From NCBI RefSeq assembly GCF_032118995.1, contig NC_092656.1:18230694-18294693 (forward strand): DNA of 64,000 bases. Direction: 5' to 3'. Shown here in pieces: positions 24,901-32,944 of the stretch. A program made the position numbers and the translations under genes. Position 1 is the first letter of the stretch. Each line of letters starts with the position of its first letter. This DNA is from Asterias amurensis (lineage: Eukaryota; Echinodermata; Asteroidea; Forcipulatida; Asteriidae). The notes under the pieces were generated by a model, which saw only the letters and a list, made by a program, of their open reading frames with translations, did no database searches and had not been told where the DNA came from.

Positions 24901-27900
24901 TTCTTCCATCTCGTAATGATCCATACAATTGGTATGGTGTTACATACATAGTTTACTGTGGGTGTTTGTTAACCTACCTTGGTTCTTCTTCCATCTCGTA
25001 ATGATCCATACAGTCAGTTTCTTCTTCTTCCTCTTCTTCTTCATCTTCATCTTCATCATCGTCGTCATCATCTCCGTTATAATAATCTATCCCATCATCA
25101 TCTTCATCTGCACTAGCCATGTCATCATCACTCTTCTGTAGAAGAAGGAAAATAAGTGTCTTTTATTCAATGCAACTCATTGGTGTTTCTGTAAGAGCAC
25201 TTGCCTAATACAAGTTGCCCAACAAAATGTCCCAGGCGAAAGACCCCTTCCCATGAAATTGCTAATTACATTCAGGCATGCGCAAATGCCATAGATATGT
25301 GCACTAAGCAGATGCACAATCGCGCCTGCGTCTCGCAGCCATTGGCCGCATACAAAACAGCGCATTTTGCCAACCATCATCGTCGGTCGACTGCACAGCA
25401 GGCGGACACAAGCTTTTCCCATTCTCTCCTGTCTTGTGCTATTTTCCGAATCTCAAGTGGGGAGAGCAGAAAATCCGGGCAGGATTACAGGGTACAGCAG
25501 GCGCTGACGACCTTGTTTGCGCCGGCCGTGCGATGGGGAGTAAAGAGCATAGATGTTGAGTGGCTCGTTGGTGGGTTTCCGCAGGATGTATCCGACCCAT
25601 CTGAGTTATCATTTTAAGATGGTGTGAGTTAAAGCACTTTGATGGCTGAGGTTGTACAACGTGGTGTTAGTAACCCTGTTGAGACGTTTTATTCTCAGTA
25701 TGATTAGGAAGCAGCTTGTGTGATAGCTATTGAGATATGCAGTGAGGTGCTTGGTCAGGATCCATGTCTCACAGCCATATAGGAGTATAGGAAGGCAGGC
25801 TGTCTTGAAGATGTTGAGTTTTAGCTCTTGATTCACGGAAGAAGACTTTCAAATCCTTCCCAGTTTCCAGAAAGCACCCCATGCGACAGATCATGGACAG
25901 ATCTACGTCGTCGTACGTCACTCTCTGATGATGCCATCATTGACCCCAAATATTTGAAGTCTGTTGCTTGTTTGATGACTTCTCCTTTGAGTGCTAGATT
26001 TGTACATGGTTGAGTAGTCATCAGTTCGGTTTTCCCGGTGTGTATTTTGAGCCCCACTGATCTGGCAGCTTCTGAGACATCTAGTAGTTGTGATCTTGTA
26101 GTCGTGTAGTTGCCAACCAAAATGTTCATGCACACGCGGTATGTGCAATTTACATATTTCATGAGAAGGTCCATTGGACAGGAAATTTGTCCAGGCCTAA
26201 AAATAGTAATTCCCTTGACTTAAAAAAGACACCAAATACAATCTTAAGGCTACTTTGCAATGTGATGAACTTGAAATTGGTAATGAAATTGGTAAGAGGC
26301 AGGAACATAAATACTAAGAAGGGTTGGGTGTTCAATATCACTAAGATAAGATGCTTACCTAAGACTAGGTGTTATGAATGGGAAGGTTTAATTGATTCAA
26401 AAAAAACTTGTTATTATATTATTACTTAAAGGCAGTGGACACTATTGGTAATTACTCAAAATAATGATTATCATAAAACCTTACTTGGTAACGAGTAATG
26501 GGGAGAGGTTGGTAGTATAAAACATTGTGAGAAACGGCTCCCTCTGAAGTAACGTAGTTTTTGAGAAAAAAGTCATTTGCCACGAATTCGATTTCGAGAC
26601 CTCAGATTTAGAATTTGAGGTCTCAAAATCAAACATCTGAAAGCACACAACTTAGTGTGACAAGGCTGTTTTTTTCTTTCATTGTTATCTCGCAACTGCG
26701 ATGAACGGTTGAGCTCAAATTTTCACAGGTTGGTTATTTTATGCATATGTTGAGATACACCAAGTGAGAAGACTGGTCTTTGACAATTACCAATAGTGTC
26801 CAGTGTCTTTAAAGGCTGTGGACACAATTGGTAATTGTCAAAGACCAGTCTTCTCACTTGGTGTATCTCAACATATACATAAAATAACCAACCTGTGGAA
26901 ATTTGAGCTCAATCGGTCGTCGAAGTAGCGAGATAATAATGAAAGAAAAAAACACCCTTGTCAAACGAAGTTGTGTGCGTTTAAATGGTTGATTTTGAGA
27001 CCTTAAGTTCTAAATCTGAGGTCTCGAAATCAAATTCGTGGAATATTACGTCTTTCTCTAAAGCTATGGCACTTCAGAGGGAGCCGTTTCTCACAATGTT
27101 TTATACCATTAACCTCTCCCCATTACTTGTCACCAAGTAAGGTTTGATGCCAATAATTATGTTGAGTACTTACCAATAGTGTCCACTGCCTTTAAAAGCA
27201 ACCCAAAGCAGACAATGCACATTATTGTATACATACCTCCGATGGTAGCTCTTGATCTAAGATTGACATTGTGGAGGGTTCTTGAACATTATGAAGTTTA
27301 CAAAGGTCTCGGACCAACCTTCTTATCATCTTTAAGAGCTGTTCAAAACAAATAATTCGTCCATAATAAGATCACAACATCCTGCAATTATTGTACTCCT
27401 CTATAAAAACTATAGGGGTCAATGGAGGTCATGATTAGTTTGACCATGGAGGTTTTATTCCTTCCTCCAGGGTTGGCCTATAACTCTATTTTTTAACAGT
27501 CATTTAAATTTGCATCATGTAAAAACCATCAAATATCAAACTAAATGTGTTTTTTGAGTACTCACAAGAAAGTGACTAAAAAATTTCTTCCCCTCCTCAC
27601 CCTACACAACAACAACAAAAAATCCATTGTAGCTGGAATTTGGCTATATCACATGATGAGATCAGGGCCAATTTTCATAAAGCCTGTAAGCACAAAAGAA
27701 TTGCTAAGCTAAGCACAACAAAATTCTCGCTTAGCAAAAATAGGTTACCGGCCAGAATACTATACAGTTACCATTGCTGCAACTGGTACCCCACTCATTT
27801 CTTTCTTAGCAAATAAATTTGCTCAGCAGAGTTTTCTGCTTAACACCTATATGCTGGGCCCAATTTCATGGCGCTCCTTACTGTAAGCAAAGAATCCGCA

Positions 27901-29680
27901 CTTGGTAATTCCATGCTTACGTCAAGCATATTTAACGGGTTAGCTGGTTAGCTAGGCATTCTGCTGCGCTTACACAGCTAGCAAAGAAATTTAGTGTTTT
28001 TTTGGTACGCGGAGAATGGTGATCGTAAGCGCAGAATTTATCGGTAAGCAGATTATGAAATTGACCCCATGTTACTTGTGACATAAATGTAATCTGACCT
28101 ACCAGTTGGCCGGATGCACTGATTTCAGATAAACGTTGAATCACTGTTGATAAGACTGGATCTTCTGATTCTGAGAACCATACTGGCCTTGTCTGTGGGT
28201 ACGAATCCTTTAAGCAAAGAACAATAGAGGGTCAGATCTAATATCTGGGGGGTTTTCAATTCACATTTTAACTGATAAAGTACAATACTGGCTTTGTTTG
28301 AATGCCTCTTCCAGAAAACCCATTCCCAATATTAAAGGGTCTATGTAACTTTTGTAGGACAAAAACCACAATGTCCACAGATTTACACTAAACTTACACA
28401 GTTTGAAGATAATGATAGTAGAAAGCTTCCCTGAAAACATTACGTGCTGAGGTACTGTAGTTTTTGGGAAATGAGCAAAACAATGTCATGAAAATAATTT
28501 TCGTCTCATGAGACGAAAATTATTTTAATCATTTACAAACGTATTTTCATGACATTGTTTAACTCATTTCTCAAAAATTACAGCACCTCAGTAAGTAATA
28601 TTTGAAGGGAAGCTTTCCACTACCATTATCTTTAAACCCTGTAAGTTTAATGTTAATCTATGGACATTTTGAAAAAGTACCCAAATCCTTTAAGACCCCC
28701 ACTAATTTTACTAATTCATTCATCATGACCAAACATGGTACATTATTCAACAAGTGTTTAGGTCATGATTCATGAGCAAAAAAGTGGCATTTGGATTTGG
28801 CATCTTTCATTAGCCTGGATAAGATTTATTTTATCTCAGCTGTAAAATGTAGAGGTGTAAAGTGGCATTTAATAAAACAAAAGGCTTTATTTTTATTTCT
28901 TGAATGTTGTGGATAATTGTTGACCAATCCATGATACACTGCCTTCGTAGGACATTTTTATCAAAAACAACCGCAACAACAATTATATATATTATCCAAG
29001 ACATATTTTCATGGAGGGTTTTCATCAAAAAAAAGTTTGCAAAAACTTGTGATTTAACAAACAAAATAATTTTTCATTATTCCCAGTATAATTAAAATAA
29101 TTAATTGACCAGATAAATCAAAGAGAAAATACTAAAAAGATTAAAAGACTTTTTCCTTTTTTTTTCTGTTCTACATTTGAGTTCCAATCAATCTTATGAA
29201 GGTGAATTTGAGTGATGGTCAGTTTAAGATTGTACAACAGTAACAATGCAAGTATGTACTTTGTTTATCAGTATCACTCAACTCAATCAATAAAAGAAAG
29301 AGTTTCTCTCTTCTCAACAATCTCAGTAAATCCTGCTGGAAATTATTCCCTGAAAATTGTTGATTGATGATGTCAAAAAATGATTACGAAACTGAATAAG
29401 ATATCAGAATATCGGGTACTCTTAACTACATTGTAACAATAGGACAAATCGTGAACCATTAGTTAAAGGGCTAATTCAATTATTGACATGCTTTGTTACG
29501 TTCATTCCAATTACTCACTGTGAAATTACAATGTACGGTAAATTCCTCCTTGTTGCAGCCAATGAACTTGCATGTCAACTCGTCCATAGTGGCAGCGTGG
29601 ATCTGGAATCTCTCATTATCTTTGCCGAATAATGATTCTGAGAGTTGAAGTTCTTGTTTAAGTGATGCCACACAGGCCAT
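18943..29680 (-). CDS. UBE2Q2: Ubiquitin-conjugating enzyme E2 Q (UBE2Q1/2 orthologue), complete
   Basis: This E2 enzyme carries ubiquitin as a thioester. Coding exons: 29519-29680, 28103-28207, 27237-27338, 24978-25135, 23951-24047, 23362-23507, 22011-22101, 21389-21592, 19291-19360, 18943-18974, plus a candidate 36-nt exon at 27566-27601. All junction phases agree. The product is 388 residues without the microexon (400 with it); recalled human UBE2Q2 is about 375. An N-terminal RWD-like domain (DELTCKFIG..., [11 protein letters not shown]) is followed by an acidic tract ([14 protein letters not shown]) and DHYEMEEEP, then the UBC core from [19 protein letters not shown]. The catalytic cysteine is in [19 protein letters not shown] (about C316). 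The C-terminus [10 protein letters not shown] matches UBE2Q1/2. It lacks the long Gly-rich N-terminus of UBE2Q1, so the start resembles UBE2Q2. Duplications of exon ends in introns 5-7 are described separately. UBE2Q1 versus UBE2Q2 naming is uncertain; it is probably the single pre-duplication orthologue. Confidence 0.95.
19562..19924. mobile_element. TTAA MITE family B copy, in the last UBE2Q introns
   Basis: Flanked by TTAA on both sides, with terminal repeat AGCCATTATACACTTTCGG. It lies in a UBE2Q intron between exons at 19360 and 21389. Confidence 0.85.
20154..21186. mobile_element. ~1.03-kb element with terminal inverted repeats
   Basis: The left end AGGGGCCATTCGTAATTGTC and the right end (complement AGGGGCTGTTCATAATTGTT) are ~40-bp imperfect inverted repeats. 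GTGGGTGGGTGGGTCAA lies inside each end. The interior has iterated GGTCGAGTTG motifs (20600-20735) and an 88-codon frame (20769) without recognised similarity. It lies in a UBE2Q intron. Confidence 0.65.
21389..21592 (-). CDS. UBE2Q catalytic exon
   Basis: This 68-codon, phase-0 exon opens with [12 protein letters not shown] and contains the active-site cysteine in AICMELL, followed by TKQGWSSAY and [13 protein letters not shown]. It lies between a TAG acceptor and a GTAAGA donor. The residues match the UBE2Q catalytic core closely, so the enzyme should be active. Confidence 0.95.
22200..23410 (-). repeat. 70-bp tandem array of a UBE2Q exon end plus its 5' splice site (17 units)
   Basis: The core AATTTTGATGTGCCAGTCAT (plus strand) recurs 17 times, from 22241 to 23367, at 70-bp spacing (two spacings are 73-74 bp). 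The unit at 23367 is the true exon end. The other 16 are intronic and still read as the same exon codons followed by GTAAGT or a near variant (GTAAAG, GTAAGC). Two unit types alternate (donor context GATC or TATC), and a variant with AAAACTCAACACAG appears at about 22837 and 23331, indicating a ~494-bp higher-order repeat. The intronic half also resembles the exon just upstream (TACTGTGTAGAGTTAGTC versus TACTGCGTGGAGTTAGTC), so the whole unit is exon-derived. Confidence 0.97.
23362..23507 (-). CDS. UBE2Q exon ending in the tandem-amplified segment
   Basis: The exon runs from [12 protein letters not shown] to [16 protein letters not shown] and ends in phase 2 at TATC|GTAAGT. Its last ~57 nt plus the splice donor form unit one of a 70-bp tandem array that continues into the intron. 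It joins in phase to exon 22011-22101, which reads [14 protein letters not shown]. If its own donor were skipped, the frame would hit TAA at once (TCG TAA). Confidence 0.93.
23812..23993 (-). repeat. 119-bp duplication of the end of the next UBE2Q exon and its donor
   Basis: Segments 23931-23990 and 23812-23870 are about 95% identical. They cover the last ~37 nt of the exon ([11 protein letters not shown]), the donor GTAAAG and adjoining intron. The intronic copy reads [11 protein letters not shown] and keeps its splice donor. Weaker similarity (AGGTACTGAG) extends into the spacer, suggesting a direct tandem duplication. Confidence 0.92.
24478..24808. mobile_element. Foldback element with CAGGCATGCAACT ends
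   Basis: The ends CAGGCATGCAACT and AGTTGCATGCCTG are inverted. A-rich runs and a GCGGAATTCCGC palindrome lie inside. It is in a UBE2Q intron. Confidence 0.55.
24868..25013 (-). repeat. 83-bp duplication of the end of the UBE2Q acidic exon and its donor
   Basis: Plus-strand segments 24868-24927 and 24951-25013 are near-identical. Each contains the last ~35 nt of the exon ([10 protein letters not shown].), the GTAGGT donor and ~28 nt of intron. The copy at 24951-25013 is the one continuous with the exon. The intronic copy keeps an intact donor but reads ESR instead of EPR. Confidence 0.93.
25380..26165 (-). pseudogene. Non-LTR retrotransposon reverse transcriptase C-terminal relic
   Basis: Minus-strand frames read [61 protein letters not shown] and, in other frames, [14 protein letters not shown] and [18 protein letters not shown] sequence. 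This order is typical of the thumb and C-terminus of LINE reverse transcriptases. At least three frameshifts break it. It lies in sense orientation in a UBE2Q intron. Confidence 0.85.
26430..26808. mobile_element. TTAA MITE family A, copy 3
   Basis: Full-length; it shares its right TTAA (26809-26812) with the next copy. It lies in the UBE2Q intron after exon 27237. Confidence 0.88.
26813..27191. mobile_element. TTAA MITE family A, copy 4, abutting copy 3
   Basis: Opposite orientation to copy 3, with only one TTAA between them. The element ends about 45 nt from the donor of the UBE2Q exon at 27237-27338. Confidence 0.88.
27566..27601 (-). CDS. Candidate 36-nt microexon of UBE2Q
   Basis: A T-rich tract ending GTGTAG is followed by 36 nt that encode [12 protein letters not shown] and then a GTGAGT donor. 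It is in phase 0 like both neighbouring exons, so it could be included or skipped without a frame change. Joining the flanking exons without it aligns gaplessly with recalled UBE2Q1/2, so inclusion would add 12 residues within the RWD region. No expression evidence is available. Confidence 0.4.
27663..27860. mobile_element. TAAGCA-type MITE-like element
   Basis: Ends AGGGCCAATTTTCATAAAGC and TATGCTGGGCC; the interior has CTTAGCAAAA inverted motifs. It lies in a UBE2Q intron next to the candidate microexon. Confidence 0.5.
27848..28078. mobile_element. Second copy of the GTAAGC-rich foldback, beside a UBE2Q exon
   Basis: It is bounded by GGGCCCAATTTCATGG and TTATGAAATTGACCCC and shares interior motifs with 1-238. 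It ends about 25 nt from the donor of the UBE2Q exon at 28103-28207. Confidence 0.6.
28336..28689. mobile_element. TTAA MITE, family D, copy 1
   Basis: TTAA-flanked foldback. The arms share TCCACAGATTTACA and GAAAGCTTCCCT. The exact centre is a 36-bp perfect palindrome around CGTCTCATGAGACG. Confidence 0.85.
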
Positions 29681-30536
29681 TTTTACATTTTTCTCGTTCC
29701 AGTTATGTAGTTAAACACGATATTTGTGGGATCAAATTTGCGGCAGAAACAAAAGTTCACGGAAAATGGCGTTTTGTTATTTTCTACGCAGCCTCAGTGA
29801 AAGTGCGCCCTCTATAGGTAAAGTACGTGTCAAAATAACTCGCACCGTTGGGAGACCCCCCCCCCCCCCCAACCTACCCCAAACGAACTCCCCATCCCAA
29901 TTATTTTGATGAGGTATAATTAGTCAAAGAAATTAAATAAATAAGTTATTTAGACTAATTGCAACAAGTGAACAGGCGAGTACTTTTAGGCTAAGTTACT
30001 TAATATAAATCCCACCTTCACAATAATGTTGGCGACGGTGACATAAAATTCCCCCACATAAACCTAAACGCAGATCTCAGTGAGAGCGACGTTCCACGCT
30101 CATAACAAATTGGAAAGGTATTGTTGATTATTGACCTATTGAAAATAATTCTTTTCGAAAAGTTAGTTAAATAACACGGGAAAGATGTTTGTGGTTAACT
30201 TTCAGGGGTAATATAAATGGGCACTAGGCCCCACCAACGGTCAGCTGAGAGAGACAAACAATTCAACAACAAAAGTTAGAATACTAAAATGCATGAAAAA
30301 CCACAGATTTGTGGTTTGTTTTTATTAATTAGTAAAACAGGTGTCTTCTCATACATGTCTGTTGCCAAAATATAGAAGATTGTTAATGAAGAACACACTG
30401 TTGCCTTTCCGACTAAACCGAACCATTTCATACAATTAATTGAATAATTAACTGAACTTTATACAAAGTAACAGATGCAACCATCCCTAATCGCGTTCTC
30501 ACTGTAGAATCGTGTTTTTCTCTGAACATCAAACTA

Positions 30537-30866
30537 TCATTGAATGATCTCCAAGTCCAGCCCACTCGTGATGACGTACATAAGAATATTCAACAGTAGA
30601 TCTGTATACCTCATCTTGAGTGACTGGTAGGTATCCCGTACCATGACAGCTTTCTTTCTTGCGTCTTCATATTCCCTTATCAAAGCTAACAAGTCCTCCT
30701 CTGTAGCATAAGGGTTGAGTGACGAAGAAATGTGGTACTTGGTCGGCTGCTGTGCCTCTGTCATTAAGTTGGACGATAGTGAAGAGTTTTCAACCAAGAT
30801 GTCGATTCGAGGTTGACCCCTAGGTCGATCTCCACGACCCTCGGTCTTTGACTTATCATGATCCAT
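30537..30866 (-). CDS. Hypothetical 109-residue protein, unrecognised
   Basis: An ATG-initiated ORF lies between UBE2Q and INTS14 on the same strand. The N-terminal half is basic and polar (KSKTEGRGDRPRGQPRID). The C-terminal half is amphipathic (YATEEDLLALIREYEDAR, then TYQSLKMRYTDLL), consistent with a short coiled coil, and ends hydrophobic. A pyrimidine-rich acceptor (GGTGTAG) at about 30912 suggests a spliced leader exon. An in-frame stop lies in that acceptor, so the ATG at 30866 is the likely start. A possible donor (GATGAG|GTATAC) near 30612 could remove the hydrophobic tail. I do not recognise the family. A minus-strand AATAAA at 30321-30326 could end the transcript. Confidence 0.5.
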   Translation of the reverse strand: MDHDKSKTEGRGDRPRGQPRIDILVENSSLSSNLMTEAQQPTKYHISSSLNPYATEEDLLALIREYEDARKKAVMVRDTYQSLKMRYTDLLLNILMYVITSGLDLEIIQ

Positions 30867-31039
30867 TGACAGAGATATCTTGATTGGAGATTTCTGAGCT
30901 CGTGATTTCTACACCAAGTAGGTAACAGACGAAAACAAAATTAATTGCAATCGGAGAAATTCCAGGTTATAACACTCTCGTTCCTTCAAAGTGCCTCTTC
31001 TTTTGTCGAAAAAATAAATAATTCAAGTCAGTAAACCCC

Positions 31040-31200
31040 CGCCGAAATATTTTGGTGGAATACGAAGTTCGAGCTTTGTTCTGCGTCGACGCAACTCCGA
31101 CGCGAGCGCAACTTGTACGCACGCGGGCCGACCACAATCATTGCTGTGATTGGTCAAATGGGTGAACGCGCACAGTTTGATTGACAGGCCGGATCGGTTC
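31040..31200 (-). promoter_or_regulatory. Candidate CCAAT/CpG promoter upstream of the small ORF
   Basis: This stretch is unusually rich in CpG for the window (GCGTCGACGCA, GCGCTCGCGTCGG) and has GACCAATCAC, an NF-Y-type CCAAT box, on the minus strand (ATTGG at 31149-31153). It lies about 200 nt upstream of the ORF. Confidence 0.4.
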
Positions 31201-31249
31201 ATACCAACACCATAGAGCTATTATAAAGTGGATATACCATTACTGCTAT

Positions 31250-31447
31250 TTCAGCCCAAATTACGTAAAGCCTGTTAAGCACAAAAATTTGATAAGCTTA
31301 GAAAAATATTGCTGAACAGAAACGGGTAACGAAAATTATATTAAGTTGCGACTGGTATCCACTCAATTTTTTCTTAGCACAGAAATTTTTCAAGCAGTAT
31401 CTTCTGCCTTACAACAGCTATACTTTTTATATGAAATTGGGCTTTGT
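31250..31447. mobile_element. TAAGCA-type MITE-like element, degraded
   Basis: Shares AAAGCCTGTTAAGCACAAAA and TTTCTTAGCACAGAAATTT with 27663-27860. Confidence 0.45.
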
Positions 31448-31874
31448 TAAGCTTCATACACGCAATGATTTTATGAAAGTAAACAAGGTTTTAAATTACC
31501 GAGGACAACTTTTGATCCACAGTTTATTGGCCTCACATAAAAACTGTACATTCCTACAATAGGACGTCTTTGCATTGTCATCTACCAATCGATTGTAAAA
31601 TTGTCAGCCTTTTCTTTCATACAGCAAGGCTTAAATTCCAAAGTTGTTATTGGAGTTGGTTTCACTGTTTATCTACGGTCGTTTTTATATTACTCTCGGG
31701 TGTTTAACTTTTGTTTTCTAAACAAAAACATGTGCCGGTCGTTGGCCATTGGTTGAAAGTTTGTTGTGTTTGGTTGCACTCGAGTGGTGACCACCATACA
31801 CTATACACTAAAATGGAGTTAGTTCTTCAAATGAGGATCCTATTAATATTTGTAGATAAGGTCCCCACCCTTAA

Positions 31875-32254
31875 AGGCAGTGGACACTATTGGTTATTTA
31901 CCCAAAAAAATTATTACGATAAAACCTTTCTTGGTAATGAGTAATGGGGAGAGGTTGATGGTATAAAACATTGTGAGAAACGGCTCCCTCTGAAGTGACA
32001 TAGTTTTCGAGAAAGAAGTATTTTTCCAGGAATTTGATTTCGAGACCTCAAATTTAGATTTTGAGGTCTCGAAATCAACCATCTAAACGCACACAACTTC
32101 GTGTGACAAGGGTGTTTTTTTCTTTCATTATTATCTCGCAACTTCGACGACCGATTGAGCTCAAATTTTCACAGGTTTGTTATTTTATGTATATGTTGAG
32201 ATACACCAAGTGAGAAAACTGGTCTTTGACAATTACCAATAGTGTCTACTGTCT
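31875..32254. mobile_element. TTAA MITE family A, copy 5
   Basis: Full-length, TTAA-flanked, between the small ORF promoter and the INTS14 3' end. Confidence 0.88.
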
Positions 32255-32894
32255 TTAAGCAGTATTTAAACTAATAATGATGACAAGAAAAATATAGTTG
32301 ATGGCCTGACGTTTCTACCCTAGCAGAGTCTTTCTCAATGATAGTCTTCATTCAAGACACTATGCATCTCATTCTGGTTACTTGGTTACTGTTGTCATCA
32401 AAGTTCAAGTAGGATTTCCATCATCCATTGACATTAATGAATTTATGTCTATCATCGAAACAAATCAAACTAATTTAGCAAATGTGCTGCTAAAATCTAC
32501 AATTTAATAAAAACCATAGCTACTTTAATGCTTAAAAAAAAAATCAATGGTGTCTGCCTGGTCTGGTTATCCACCTTCAACTGCTCCGATATCATGTACA
32601 AAAATATATATACACAAACAATTTAAACTGAACTAAGCACATGTTATTTTCAAATCTTGACGACAAGTTTTGTTTAGCAAATCCATTTTACTGACCTTAT
32701 AGTTCTGAGCAGACGAAATGTCATTCATTTAGGCAAGATAATTACAGACAAGTGTGGAAGGTGATTTAACATTTTCTGAAAACTTTTGTATAAAACATCT
32801 TCAAAAAAGTTAATTTTCTTTTGTGACTTCTGTTCACTTTAGACTGGTACATGTTTAATCATTAAATAAAAAAAAAAAATCCTGTTTCGAAATC

Positions 32895-32900
32895 TTTATT
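32895..32900 (-). terminator. Candidate INTS14 poly(A) signal
   Basis: The minus strand reads AATAAA, followed about 15 nt later by a long T-run, a typical downstream element. Use of this signal would place the whole minisatellite in the INTS14 3' UTR (about 2.3 kb). Confidence 0.5.
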
Positions 32901-32944
32901 CAGCACTTTAAACAGGAGTAAATGCATACAAACAGAACACCGTC

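Noticed and set aside
25201..26013. Plus-strand ORFs across this stretch
   Set aside because: They are antisense shadows of the LINE reverse transcriptase relic.
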